From positions 62,001 through 126,000 of the forward strand of contig JANQNU010000060.1 of NCBI GenBank assembly GCA_028279405.1: 64,000 nucleotides of DNA, given 5' to 3'. Source of the DNA: Phycisphaerae bacterium (GTDB taxonomy: Bacteria; Planctomycetota; Phycisphaerae; UBA1845; Fen-1342). Below are positions 45,973 to 54,816 of this stretch, one piece after another. The translations under genes were made by a program, and so were the position numbers. The notes below the pieces were generated by a model, which was not told the DNA's origin, searched no databases, and saw only the letters and a list, made by a program, of their open reading frames with translations. Positions within the stretch are counted from its first letter, which is position 1; each line of letters starts with the position of its first letter.

Positions 45973-47562
45973 TTACCCCACGACATCCGCGGTCGCGGAT
46001 GCCGAGATCGGGATCCAGATCGTGAAGGTGGTGCCGGCGTTCTCGCGCGACTGCACTTCCATCTTGCCTCGGTGAGCGGTAACGATGTGATTGATGATCG
46101 CGAGGCCGAGCCCCGCGCCACGTGTCTGGCGGACGCGTGGATCCTCGCCGCGGATGAAGCTCGCCCCGAGCCGATTCAACTGATCGTTCGACATGCCGAT
46201 TCCGCGGTCGACCACTTCGATCAGCAGCACATGTCCCTCGCCGCGCATTCGCAGCCGCACGAACTTGTTATCGCCTGCGTAGCGGTAGGCGTTCTGCAGC
46301 AGGTTTACCAGGATCTGCTTGATCGCTTGCGGGTCGGCGTGCACGGTAGGGATCGGTTCATCGATCTCTAGCTTTGCGTCGAACCCGGCAGTCTGGAACT
46401 GCGGCTCGAACAGGGTCCAGGCCTGATGCGCGATTTCGAGCGGATCGCAAGAAGAGAGCTCGTACCGATGATCAGCGCGGTCCAGTTTGCTAAAGTCGAG
46501 GATGCTCTCGAGTAGCAGTGAAAGCCGCTCGCTCTCGCGCGTGATAGTGTCGAGATACTCCATTTGGCGGTCCGGGTCGCGGATCCGTTGCTCACGTAGC
46601 GTCTCGGCCATGAGGCGAATCAGTGCCAGCGGGGTCTTCAGCTCGTGGCTGACATCGGCAACGATCCGACGTTGCAGTCGGATGAGCTCACGCCGACCGG
46701 TCAGCAAACGCAGCACCAGCCAAATTACCAGACCCCATGCGCTGGCTGCACCCGCGGCTGTCGCGAGGACAAACCGGTTACTGCGACGTTCCTCCGATCG
46801 CAGACGCTCGATGGTCGACTCTGTGGCAACTAGTGCTGCTTCGCTGCCGAATGGTTCACCAAGGGGCGCCAGACGGAATCGGGCGTCGTCGGGATAGTGC
46901 GGATCGAGCGATGGCTCCCAGGGACGACCGCCGTCTTCGGGTGGTAGAAACGACTGGACGACGAACGGCTGTGGCCGAACGATCGCGAGCTCCACATCGC
47001 GGGCGATCTCGCGTCGTGCGAAATGGATCGGTGCGTCACCCACTTCCTCAACATCGAACACCGGTATTGCCGACGGCGGTGCATCGGAAGTGCTCAGTAC
47101 GGCGAGTGTCTCGAGGATCTCGGAGCGAAGCCGTTTCAGCGTCGCCTGGGCGCTCGTTTCTTCAGCGGACGGTACGGCAGGCTCTCCCCCAAGCGAGGGG
47201 ATAATCGATGGCGACGTCGGATAGAGCGTCCAACTGCCGCCTACCCGCCGTGCGGCAACGACCGTTCCCGGCCGTTCGCGGCCTGCCCAGATATCGAGGC
47301 CGTTGGCCTTGGCGCTGAGCCACGCGAGTCCCGCGCCGTAGAAGCGTTCCTCAACATCCTCTTCGAGCGCATCGCGCATCCGGTCCGCCGCCTGCTGCGC
47401 AATCGTGCGGACTTCGTAGAGCTTACGTTCCTGTAGCGACTGGCTCTGGCCGACGACGGACCAGACGGTGATTACCGTCAACGTTACGCTAAACAACACG
47501 ACCACCGCCAGAATGGTCCGTTCGGAGATCCGTCGCGCGCTATGGCCCATTGTCCGCACCAT
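45973..47562 (-). CDS. Sensor histidine kinase
   Basis: A 529-residue membrane sensor. Two membrane helices (about 17-38 and 263-288) bracket a periplasmic domain of 225 residues without a recognisable family. No HAMP domain is evident; a short basic linker leads to the HisKA box with the phospho-acceptor His in V-S-H-E-L-K-T-P-L-A-L-I. N-box Q-I-L-V-N-L-L-Q-N-A-Y, G1 D-R-G-I-G-M and G2 G-A-G-L-G-L-A-I complete the ATPase domain. The start overlaps the upstream AsmA-like gene by 23 nt; an ATG four codons later gives 11. No response regulator gene is adjacent. The operon with an envelope protein suggests sensing of envelope state. Confidence 0.95.
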   Translation of the reverse strand: MVRTMGHSARRISERTILAVVVLFSVTLTVITVWSVVGQSQSLQERKLYEVRTIAQQAADRMRDALEEDVEERFYGAGLAWLSAKANGLDIWAGRERPGTVVAARRVGGSWTLYPTSPSIIPSLGGEPAVPSAEETSAQATLKRLRSEILETLAVLSTSDAPPSAIPVFDVEEVGDAPIHFARREIARDVELAIVRPQPFVVQSFLPPEDGGRPWEPSLDPHYPDDARFRLAPLGEPFGSEAALVATESTIERLRSEERRSNRFVLATAAGAASAWGLVIWLVLRLLTGRRELIRLQRRIVADVSHELKTPLALIRLMAETLREQRIRDPDRQMEYLDTITRESERLSLLLESILDFSKLDRADHRYELSSCDPLEIAHQAWTLFEPQFQTAGFDAKLEIDEPIPTVHADPQAIKQILVNLLQNAYRYAGDNKFVRLRMRGEGHVLLIEVVDRGIGMSNDQLNRLGASFIRGEDPRVRQTRGAGLGLAIINHIVTAHRGKMEVQSRENAGTTFTIWIPISASATADVVG

Positions 47563-49081
47563 CGTCCTTCGCTTCGGTCGTAATCGGGCTCCAGGTCGCA
47601 GACCATCTATTCAGCACCGCGTTCCGGTGCCGGTCCAGCAGCGGTGCGAGTTGCACCGCGTGCCGCGGCTCGCGAACGTCGAAGTCGAATCCGGGCGCGC
47701 GCAGGGTCAGTACGATGTCCTCCTTCGGCCCGTACAAACCATGGAGGTAGAGGGTCTCTTCCTCGACCCGCACGCGCAGTCCCAGCCTTGAATACTGTAT
47801 CTGCTCGGGCAAGATGGAGCCCAGTCCGACCGGTGCCGACCCCAATGCTCGCTCGAGAACTTCCAGCAGGAGATCCCGTCCGACCCAGGCCGGCGCGGCG
47901 TCCTCGGTTACCACTTCCAGCACCGCTTGCAACGAGACGAGCCGATTCTCGACGATGGTCAAGTCTTCGATCCGCAGCGAAGCGGTTCCGGTCATCTGGC
48001 CGAGCGAAAACGCCTGCGTCAGCCGTTGCAGGTCAACCTGGGCACACTCCCCCTGTGCGATCAGTCGGCGGATTCCATCACGCGTCAACTCCGCAGTCCG
48101 CACGTCGAGCGCCAGGTCACCCGGCACATCGGAAGCGGTTACGAATGAAAGCAGGTCACCGAGGTAGAGGCCCGCCAAGCGCCCTCGAAAGTGGAGGCGG
48201 ACGGGTTTCCCGTCGCACACGATCAGTTCGTCAAGTACCGCTTCCGGCGATCCACCGCGCCACGGCGTCGGCAGGAACATCTGGCTCAGCTCTGCGAACG
48301 AAATCTCGGCACAGCGGCCGCTCAGGGTCAGCCACTGGTGTCCGTCGCGTTCAGCGTAGCGCAGCGTGCCGCCGAACGAACCTGTGTCGAGCGGCGCGCC
48401 GGCAAGCTGCCGGAGGCCGACGGTCCGCACCGGGAGCGTCGGCACGCGCAGCTCCAGTCGATCAATGCGCGTTCCCGTTTCCGTCGGGAACACCGTGGCG
48501 ACCAGCATCGCAGGCTCTTCCAACTCGTAGTCGTTGAATCGCCCACAAGCGATGGTGGCGCTGGCCGTCTCGTCGAAGTGAATGACGCCACTGGCTTGGG
48601 CCAGGTGTGCCTGAAAACCGTTGCGTTCGAAGGCGATGTCGAGGTCGTTAAGCACCACCCGTCGCGGGCCGGACTCTTGAAACCCCGGTCGCAAACCGGA
48701 CTCCATCACGAACCGATAGTCGTCGCGCAGCCAAGTGCGGGTGGAGATCTCGCAACCGCCACCGGCAAGCATCAACTCATAGTCGTCGGTCCCTCCCGTC
48801 TGTCGATCGACGTATCGCAATTCCGCATAGTGAATGTGAGCAGCACGGCCACGGCGTTCGGGGAGCCAGACGTGGATGTCGCGAAATCCTTGTGCCGAAA
48901 GCGTGAGCGGTACCACCTGTCCGATTTCACACGCCAGGCCCAGGCTCTCCGACAGCTCCTTCGCGCAAGAATTGCGGTACGGCGCAGAGCGCAAATACCA
49001 CGCGTAGCCGCCCGGCACGGCGACCGATGCGAGCACCATAGCGCCCAGCGTCGGTATCAGGATTTTTTGCAGGCGGGTCAT
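47540..49081 (-). CDS. AsmA-like membrane-anchored protein
   Basis: A 513-residue protein with one N-terminal hydrophobic helix (T-L-G-A-M-V-L-A-S-V-A-V-P-G-G-Y-A) and otherwise beta-rich. The last third (L-Q-R-L-T-Q-A-F-S-L-G-Q-M-T-G-T-A-S-L-R and I-E-D-L-T-I-V-E-N-R-L) has the repeating strand pattern of AsmA/TamB-type proteins that span the periplasm. The assignment is by pattern only. The start M-T-R-L-Q-K was chosen because it begins just before the membrane helix; 45 upstream codons are unsupported. It is the first gene of a two-gene unit and overlaps the histidine-kinase gene. Confidence 0.75.
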   Translation of the reverse strand: MTRLQKILIPTLGAMVLASVAVPGGYAWYLRSAPYRNSCAKELSESLGLACEIGQVVPLTLSAQGFRDIHVWLPERRGRAAHIHYAELRYVDRQTGGTDDYELMLAGGGCEISTRTWLRDDYRFVMESGLRPGFQESGPRRVVLNDLDIAFERNGFQAHLAQASGVIHFDETASATIACGRFNDYELEEPAMLVATVFPTETGTRIDRLELRVPTLPVRTVGLRQLAGAPLDTGSFGGTLRYAERDGHQWLTLSGRCAEISFAELSQMFLPTPWRGGSPEAVLDELIVCDGKPVRLHFRGRLAGLYLGDLLSFVTASDVPGDLALDVRTAELTRDGIRRLIAQGECAQVDLQRLTQAFSLGQMTGTASLRIEDLTIVENRLVSLQAVLEVVTEDAAPAWVGRDLLLEVLERALGSAPVGLGSILPEQIQYSRLGLRVRVEEETLYLHGLYGPKEDIVLTLRAPGFDFDVREPRHAVQLAPLLDRHRNAVLNRWSATWSPITTEAKDDGADNGP

Positions 49082-49353
49082 GACGAACAAGTCTACTCGA
49101 ATCCACTGCTCGTGCCCGCCGCACCGCACGAATGGACCGAAAACGACGTTTCGTGACAGGCCTGTCACTGGGAGCGCCGCAAAGATGCCGCGGATCGAAC
49201 ATCCATCGTCGAGCAATGTGGCAACTTGCCCGGGCCGACCTTAGGCAGCCCGGCGCGAATGCCGATGGGACACAGAGGAACCCCGTCCCGGGGCGCGTAT
49301 TGGATGGGCCGTAGCGGGATGGGATCTGAGGCCTGGCCACGAGGAGTTCGTAG

Positions 49354-49878
49354 ATGAACAGATTATTGGTATTGGCGCTTGTCGTCGGGTCGACGTGTAC
49401 CGCGTGCAAGGGCCCTGAGACCCGCCTGAACGCTCCGCCACACGGGGAGGCCGAGGCGACCACCGAGCTGCAGGCCCCCTTCGTCTATATGGCGGACAAC
49501 GCGCTGCTCGAGGACATGTCCGTCTCCGATTATCACTTCCTGCCGCACCGCAGCGAACTCAACACGCTCGGCCGACAACGGCTCTGGCGGCTCGCAACGC
49601 TCATGGAGGAGTACGGCGGGGACATTCGCTTCGACAGCGACCTCAGCGACCCGCGGATGCGTGCCGATCGAACGACCGCCATCATCGCGCAGCTCTCCGA
49701 GTACGGGGTCGATACCCGTACCGAACTGGTCCGAGACGGCATGCGCGGCGGATCCGGCCGGGCCGCAGACGAAGTTGTGTTGATCAAGCTCGTCGAGGGG
49801 ATGTACCAGCCGCCGCGTAGTTCGGGTGGCGGCGGCGGCGGCGGTGGTGGTGGCGCTGGGCAGACAGGGTCGAATTAA
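49354..49878 (+). CDS. OmpA-like lipoprotein with polyglycine tail
   Basis: A 174-residue protein. The lipobox is S-T-C-T-A-C. The core (Y-H-F-L-P-H-R-S-E-L-N-T-L-G-R-Q-R-L and later R-A-D-R-T-T-A-I-I-A-Q-L) resembles OmpA-type peptidoglycan-binding domains with a strand-helix-strand order, though the canonical N-x-x-L-S-x-x-R-A motif is degraded. The tail is ten glycines in a row encoded by a GGC/GGT run, then A-G-Q-T-G-S-N. GAGGAG precedes the ATG. It is 18 bases from the TPR lipoprotein on the same strand, so the two likely form an operon. Similar pairs accompany planctomycete pilus or secretion loci, but no such locus is here. Confidence 0.85.
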   Translation: MNRLLVLALVVGSTCTACKGPETRLNAPPHGEAEATTELQAPFVYMADNALLEDMSVSDYHFLPHRSELNTLGRQRLWRLATLMEEYGGDIRFDSDLSDPRMRADRTTAIIAQLSEYGVDTRTELVRDGMRGGSGRAADEVVLIKLVEGMYQPPRSSGGGGGGGGGGAGQTGSN

Positions 49879-49896
49879 CGAGTGAGGTGTCCGACC

Positions 49897-51387
49897 GTGA
49901 ATAATGGAATGCTGAGATGGATGGGAATGACAGGCGTCGTAACCGCAAGCGTGCTGGTCGGCTGCCAGACGAACAATGGTAGCGCCTTGCAACGCAACGA
50001 TGATATTGAAGTCGTCAGTGAAGATGAGGCCAATCCGCGGATCAACGCGTCGACCTATTTTGCCCACGGTCACCTGCTCGAGCGGCAGCAGCATTTCGAT
50101 CGTGCCGCCGAACAGTATCGCCGGGCGCTCGAGATCTCGCCGACCTTTCTTTCCGCGCGCAACCGGCTCGGAATCACACTGAACTATCTTGAACGCCATG
50201 CGGAAGCGACCCACGAGTTCGAAACGGCCCTCGCCCAGCATCCTGGCGAGGTGCACGTGATGAATAACCTGGGCTTCAGTCTGTTTCTCGAAGAGCGTTA
50301 CGATGAATCTGCTGCGATTCTGCAGCGGGTGATCGATCTGAAACCGGACTTCCACCGGGCACACATGAACTACGGTCTGGTTCTGGCACGGACCGGCGAT
50401 TTCGACGCCGCCCTCGCCGAATTCCAGACCGCGACCGGCCCGGCCGACGCCTACTACAACCTCGCAATGGTCCAGACCGAAGCGGGGCTGTTCGCGGACG
50501 CCGCCCGCTCGCTGGAAACTGCACTGACCAACGAACCAAGCCACAAGCTGGCGCGCGCGCAGCTCAAGGAGGTCTCGCGATTGGCGGCCGAGGCCGAGGC
50601 GACGCGCTTCGCCGAGGCACAGCCGCCCACGGACGCGCCAGGCACGAACACGTCTCGCCCGATCGCCAGCACACAGGGCTCCGATCGGACGCCTGACACT
50701 GCACCGAACAGCTCCGGTGTGCGGCCGATGACGCCGATCGCGTCGAGCAACGACGGATCTGCGGTGTGCCCCATGACGGGTCAAATGGCCTCCACCGGTA
50801 GCGGATCGGCGCACACGAGTCGGAGCCCCGGTACGACGGATGGTGGGAGCGCTCCTCAGAACAGTGAACGCCCCCCAGCGCACGCTTCGTCGACCCCATC
50901 GGTGAGCCGTCAGAGTAGTGGGCAGAAGGTTCTGCCGATGTACCCGGTCGACCCGAGCAAGTTGCCGCCGCTGGCGGGTCACGCGTCGACCGCGGCGCCC
51001 TCCAACGGCAACACCACGACCACACGTTCGGAATCGGCCTCGGGTGACGGGGTCACCTATCTGCCGATCCCGCATCGCGGTCCGGTACCGGCACATGCGA
51101 CACTCACCGGCACAAACGAGCAGCCGCAGCCGAACGGCATGCCAATGCTGGATCCGAACGGGCCGTGGAACCAGCCGGACGTCGGCCCGACGGGCCAGCC
51201 GGGATTCATGGCCGGCTTCGGTGCGCCGCCGCATACCGCCCAGATCGCACGTGACATGCAGATTCAAATGTGGTTCAACCAGGTCATTCAGGATGCGCTG
51301 ACCGGGCAGCCGCAGAATTGGGAAGAACGGATGTGCCAACTCCAGGAAGTGCTGGACGTCGCCCAGGCGACACCGAACGACGAGTAG
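49897..51387 (+). CDS. TPR lipoprotein with Pro/Thr/Ser-rich tail
   Basis: A 496-residue protein. The start is a GTG with GTGAGGTG nine bases upstream; a GTG five codons earlier would overlap that site. The lipobox V-L-V-G-C lies near residue 23. Five TPR units (about 50-220) follow: A-A-E-Q-Y-R-R-A-L-E-I-S-P, V-M-N-N-L-G-F-S-L-F-L-E and so on, the TadD-like class. The C-terminal 270 residues are disordered, rich in Pro, Thr, Ser and Gly (P-A-H-A-T-L-T-G-T-N-E-Q-P-Q-P), ending in a helical segment with Q-N-W-E-E-R-M-C-Q-L-Q. A terminator follows about 70 bases after the stop. Probably in one operon with the OmpA-like gene. Confidence 0.88.
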   Translation: MNNGMLRWMGMTGVVTASVLVGCQTNNGSALQRNDDIEVVSEDEANPRINASTYFAHGHLLERQQHFDRAAEQYRRALEISPTFLSARNRLGITLNYLERHAEATHEFETALAQHPGEVHVMNNLGFSLFLEERYDESAAILQRVIDLKPDFHRAHMNYGLVLARTGDFDAALAEFQTATGPADAYYNLAMVQTEAGLFADAARSLETALTNEPSHKLARAQLKEVSRLAAEAEATRFAEAQPPTDAPGTNTSRPIASTQGSDRTPDTAPNSSGVRPMTPIASSNDGSAVCPMTGQMASTGSGSAHTSRSPGTTDGGSAPQNSERPPAHASSTPSVSRQSSGQKVLPMYPVDPSKLPPLAGHASTAAPSNGNTTTTRSESASGDGVTYLPIPHRGPVPAHATLTGTNEQPQPNGMPMLDPNGPWNQPDVGPTGQPGFMAGFGAPPHTAQIARDMQIQMWFNQVIQDALTGQPQNWEERMCQLQEVLDVAQATPNDE

Positions 51388-51456
51388 CCTTCGACAGACG
51401 AATCACACTGCGTCGGGCCCGCGCCTTCAATGACGGGGCCCGACCGACAAGTCAAT

Positions 51457-51495
51457 GCCCGGGCGTATGGCGCTCACGTACGCCCGGGTGTTTTT
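51457..51495 (+). terminator. Rho-independent terminator of the lipoprotein operon
   Basis: CCCGGGCGTA pairs perfectly with TACGCCCGGG around a loop of eleven bases, then TG and five T. It lies 70 bases beyond the TPR lipoprotein stop and before the convergent kinase gene. Confidence 0.9.
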
Positions 51496-51529
51496 GCGCG
51501 CAGCACCGGTCGACGCGATGCAGTGCCCC

Positions 51530-53959
51530 TCAGCGTTCGCTGTCATCCTGCGCCGGCGGCTGTAACCGGCGTTCGTGCAGCTCATCCAGTGCCTCAGTAA
51601 TTGGCCCGATCCGATAATCGTCGTTACCGAACATATCCAGTAGGCGCTTGTGGGCTTGCTCCAGATGGTCTCGTGCGTCCGCGTAGCAGCCCAATCGTAT
51701 GAGGCAACGCCCGTACACGCCATGAAGCACGGCGGTCCGCCAATGGTCAGGCCAATCGGCATCAGTGACTTTGATCGCAGACGACAGATGCCGCGCAGCT
51801 TCTTCGAAACGTCCTGCGGCCATCAGCACCCGACAGTAGTCGACGAGGACCTGAATCGTCTTCGGATGCCTACCGCCGAACTTGTCATGTATGACCTCCC
51901 ATGCAGCCTCAAGCAGATTCGTTGCAACGACAGTATCTCCAGCTTGAAGGCGCGCCCGGCCGAGCAGCACTCTCAGACGTGCAATCGCAATCTCGTCTCG
52001 ATCCTGCCGGGAACAATGAACGGCAAGCAAGTCCTCGAGCGACGACGTCGCCTCGGGACGGCGCGCGTCGATCAGTACTTTCGCGAGCGCCTCCTTGATC
52101 TCAAGAACAAAGTGACGCTTTTCGAAGGGTTCCTTATAGGTTCCGGGAGCCAATCGTTCGTAAGCGGTCTGTACATCGCTCAATAGTTGCAACGTTTGAT
52201 GATAACGTTGCTCAGCCTTATTCAGCCGGCCTCGGTCATGAAGCACCTCGCCTTGATTGAAACGCAGCCGTAGCCACCGCAAGACAAGGGTGCAACGCTC
52301 GGCGGTCGTGCAGTCTCCTACTGCTGTTTCGGGGCCATACCCGGAGCTATCGATCGCTTCCTGAAGCAACACCCCCGCCTCGTGTGACCGACCGGCAGCG
52401 CGCAAGCTGTCGATAAGAAGGTTGACGGCACGAAGCGTAGCTTGGTCCTCGATTCCGAACATCTCACGATGAAGGTCAAGACTGCGACGATGATCCCGCG
52501 CGGCTTGCTCGTATTCCCCGGTTTTGTAGTACGCGCTTCCTCGGACCTCAAAGGCCAGGCTCTCCACGCTCGGTTCCAGCATCGTACGATTCTTCTTAAG
52601 AAATGAGTTAATCGCGACGATGTTCTCGCCGGCATCGAGCGTTCGAGTAGCCTCCGCGATCAGGCTTTGCTGTTGCAATCCAATACGCCGCGTTCGTTGG
52701 ACGTTTTTGTACTCGAAAAACCAGGCCATCACGGCCACGACACTGGTTTGTCCCAGGATGAATGCGAGCAAGGTGGCCACGACGAACGCCCGGTTGCGCG
52801 CCGCGAACTTTCGCAGCTGGTAGAGGGCACTTCGCGGTCGTGCTGCGATGGGCTCTTGGTTCAGGTACCGTCGAATATCCGCAGCCAGTGCTGCCGCAGA
52901 TGGATAGCGACGTTCCGGGTCCTTCTCGAGCGCCTTGCCAATGATGGTTCCGATGTCCCCTCGAAGCGCACCGCCGCGTGTTTTGACTGGCGATGGCTCG
53001 TGCCCGGTGATGAGCTGGATCGCCGCGGGCACTGACATCTCCGTCAGGTCGTACGGCAACTGCCCGGCGACCAATTCGTGACACACAATGCCCAGCGCAT
53101 ACACATCGGAGCGTGCATCCAACGCGTCCGGGTGCGCTCCACACTGTTCGGGACTCATGTACTGCAAGGTACCGACCAATTGGCCGACCTGCGTGTGCAT
53201 TGTCGAGAACGCCCGGTCGCGGTCTGTCAGGCGCGCAACGCCGAAGTCCACGATCTTGGGCTGGCCCGTCACGGTCACCAGAATGTTTGCAGGCTTCAGA
53301 TCGCGATGAATCACACCCTGTTCATGCGCATACGCCGTCGCATCACAGACACGCGCGAACAGTTCCAGACGTTGTTCCGGAGTCAGGTCCTGCCCCTCCG
53401 CGTACACGGTGAGCGGCAGGCCATCGATATACTCCATCGCAAAGTAGGACCGCGCGCCGTGCTCCGACGCAGCACTGCCCGCTTCGAAAATCTGGGCGAT
53501 CCCAGGATGCTGAAGCCGTCCCAGGATCTCGGCCTCGTGCGCAAACCGACGCGATACGGCAGCAGAAACGGCGCCTGGCCGCATCACCTTGAGCGCGACG
53601 CGGCGATACGGGCGCTCCTGCGCCGACTCGTACACAACCCCCATCCCACCCGTCGCAATTATCCGTCCCAGTCGGTAGCGCCCCAGCCGTGCCCCCTCCC
53701 CTGTGAGGGCATCGGCGGACGTCGCGCCGTTGACCGGCAAACGTCGCGCGGGTTCCACTGGATCAAGCGTTGAGCTGCCGGAAGACTCCTCGACCAGGCA
53801 CGACGCCGCCTCGTGGATCGCGAGTAACGATGAGACCTCAGCGCGCAGGTCGGCGTCGTCGCGACACCACTCGTCCAGAAACGCGCCGCGACTTGCCGGA
53901 GGGCGGTCCAGCGCCTCGTGAAATGCTGTTTCGATTCGACGCCAGCTGTCATCCGTCAT
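51530..53959 (-). CDS. Membrane Ser/Thr protein kinase with helical repeat tail
   Basis: An 809-residue PknB-type kinase. The N-terminal helical segment W-R-R-I-E-T-A-F-H-E-A-L is typical of planctomycete kinases. The glycine loop is I-A-T-G-G-M-G-V-V-Y, the lysine is in V-A-L-K-V-M, H-R-D-L-K-P-A-N-I-L and V-D-F-G-V-A-R-L follow. A transmembrane helix (V-V-A-T-L-L-A-F-I-L-G-Q-T-S-V-V-A) is near 400-425. The tail has less regular TPR units than the other kinases. ATGA overlap with the sigma-factor gene fixes the start. It is convergent with the TPR lipoprotein operon. The catalytic motifs are intact. Confidence 0.94.
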   Translation of the reverse strand: MTDDSWRRIETAFHEALDRPPASRGAFLDEWCRDDADLRAEVSSLLAIHEAASCLVEESSGSSTLDPVEPARRLPVNGATSADALTGEGARLGRYRLGRIIATGGMGVVYESAQERPYRRVALKVMRPGAVSAAVSRRFAHEAEILGRLQHPGIAQIFEAGSAASEHGARSYFAMEYIDGLPLTVYAEGQDLTPEQRLELFARVCDATAYAHEQGVIHRDLKPANILVTVTGQPKIVDFGVARLTDRDRAFSTMHTQVGQLVGTLQYMSPEQCGAHPDALDARSDVYALGIVCHELVAGQLPYDLTEMSVPAAIQLITGHEPSPVKTRGGALRGDIGTIIGKALEKDPERRYPSAAALAADIRRYLNQEPIAARPRSALYQLRKFAARNRAFVVATLLAFILGQTSVVAVMAWFFEYKNVQRTRRIGLQQQSLIAEATRTLDAGENIVAINSFLKKNRTMLEPSVESLAFEVRGSAYYKTGEYEQAARDHRRSLDLHREMFGIEDQATLRAVNLLIDSLRAAGRSHEAGVLLQEAIDSSGYGPETAVGDCTTAERCTLVLRWLRLRFNQGEVLHDRGRLNKAEQRYHQTLQLLSDVQTAYERLAPGTYKEPFEKRHFVLEIKEALAKVLIDARRPEATSSLEDLLAVHCSRQDRDEIAIARLRVLLGRARLQAGDTVVATNLLEAAWEVIHDKFGGRHPKTIQVLVDYCRVLMAAGRFEEAARHLSSAIKVTDADWPDHWRTAVLHGVYGRCLIRLGCYADARDHLEQAHKRLLDMFGNDDYRIGPITEALDELHERRLQPPAQDDSER

Positions 53960-54609
53960 GGCGCAGCCCCGGCACGCAGTTCCCGTAACAGCCAGGCCCG
54001 TGCCAGACTCCATTCCCGCTTCACCGTAGCCACGGAGATCCGCAGGGCTTCGGCGGCCTCCTGGATCGACAGCCCGGCAAAGAAACGCAGCTCAACTACG
54101 CGCGCCTTGCGCACATCAAACGTACTCAGCTCGCGCAGCGCCTCGTCCAGTGCCACCAAATCGAGGTTGCTTCGACCGTCGAGTGATACCACGCCATCGT
54201 CCAGCACAATGCGTCTACAATCCCCACCTCGCTTATGACGCCGTCGGCCCTTGGCGTGGTTCACCAGAATCTGCCGCATGGCCATCGCTGCAACCGCGAA
54301 GAAATGCGCGCGGTCGCGCCAACGCACGTCGCGATGTCGTTCGAGCCGCATGAACGCCTCGTGCACCAACGCGGTGGGCTGGAGCGTATGCGCCGGTGAC
54401 TGTCGCCGAAAACACGCCTCGGCCATTCGGTGCAGCTCGTCATAGATGACCGGCAGCAACCGCCCCTGCGCTTCCCGATCGCCGTCAGACCAGGCTCCCA
54501 GGAGAGTGGTCACGTGCTCGTCAGTTCCTTCGACCCTACGGATTGTTCGCCGCACTGTCACGCCGTCTCCCGCTAAGCACTCGATCACATTTGACAAGAC
54601 GCAGTTCAT
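53956..54609 (-). CDS. ECF RNA polymerase sigma factor coupled to the 809-residue kinase
   Basis: A 217-residue ECF sigma factor. Region 2 carries H-T-L-Q-P-T-A-L-V-H-E-A-F-M-R-L; the helix A-M-R-Q-I-L-V-N-H-A-K-G-R-R-R-H-K-R follows; region 4 has S-I-Q-E-A-A-E-A-L-R-I-S-V-A-T-V-K. The first start is used, but a GTG 18 codons in would fit the typical length better and neither has a clear ribosome-binding site. The gene ends in an ATGA overlap with its kinase. It is divergent from the beta-helix protein, with a 207-base shared region. Confidence 0.92.
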   Translation of the reverse strand: MNCVLSNVIECLAGDGVTVRRTIRRVEGTDEHVTTLLGAWSDGDREAQGRLLPVIYDELHRMAEACFRRQSPAHTLQPTALVHEAFMRLERHRDVRWRDRAHFFAVAAMAMRQILVNHAKGRRRHKRGGDCRRIVLDDGVVSLDGRSNLDLVALDEALRELSTFDVRKARVVELRFFAGLSIQEAAEALRISVATVKREWSLARAWLLRELRAGAAP

Positions 54610-54816
54610 TCTTACCCGTCAAAGCACAATGGGTATACAAAAAGTTATTCCGACGATACAGGTACCTGCCCAACATACGCCGGAAACCGGCGCTGTCTCC
54701 CCTCAAAAAATGAACCAGATTCGCCCGCTCCGTTGTGTTTACTTGATAACGAACGGTCGTTGCCACGGCTCCCGCTCACGCTACATGGCGACGCCGACAG
54801 ATCAGGAGAATGGACC

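Noticed and set aside
49828-49860. GGC/GGT run, considered as a non-coding microsatellite
   Set aside because: It is in frame and encodes the polyglycine tail of the OmpA-like lipoprotein, so it is kept as part of the gene.
49363-51339. Open frame of 658 codons on the minus strand
   Set aside because: It lies antisense to two lipoprotein genes with lipoboxes and TPR repeats. Its product is Arg-rich without domains, a shadow of GC-rich codons.
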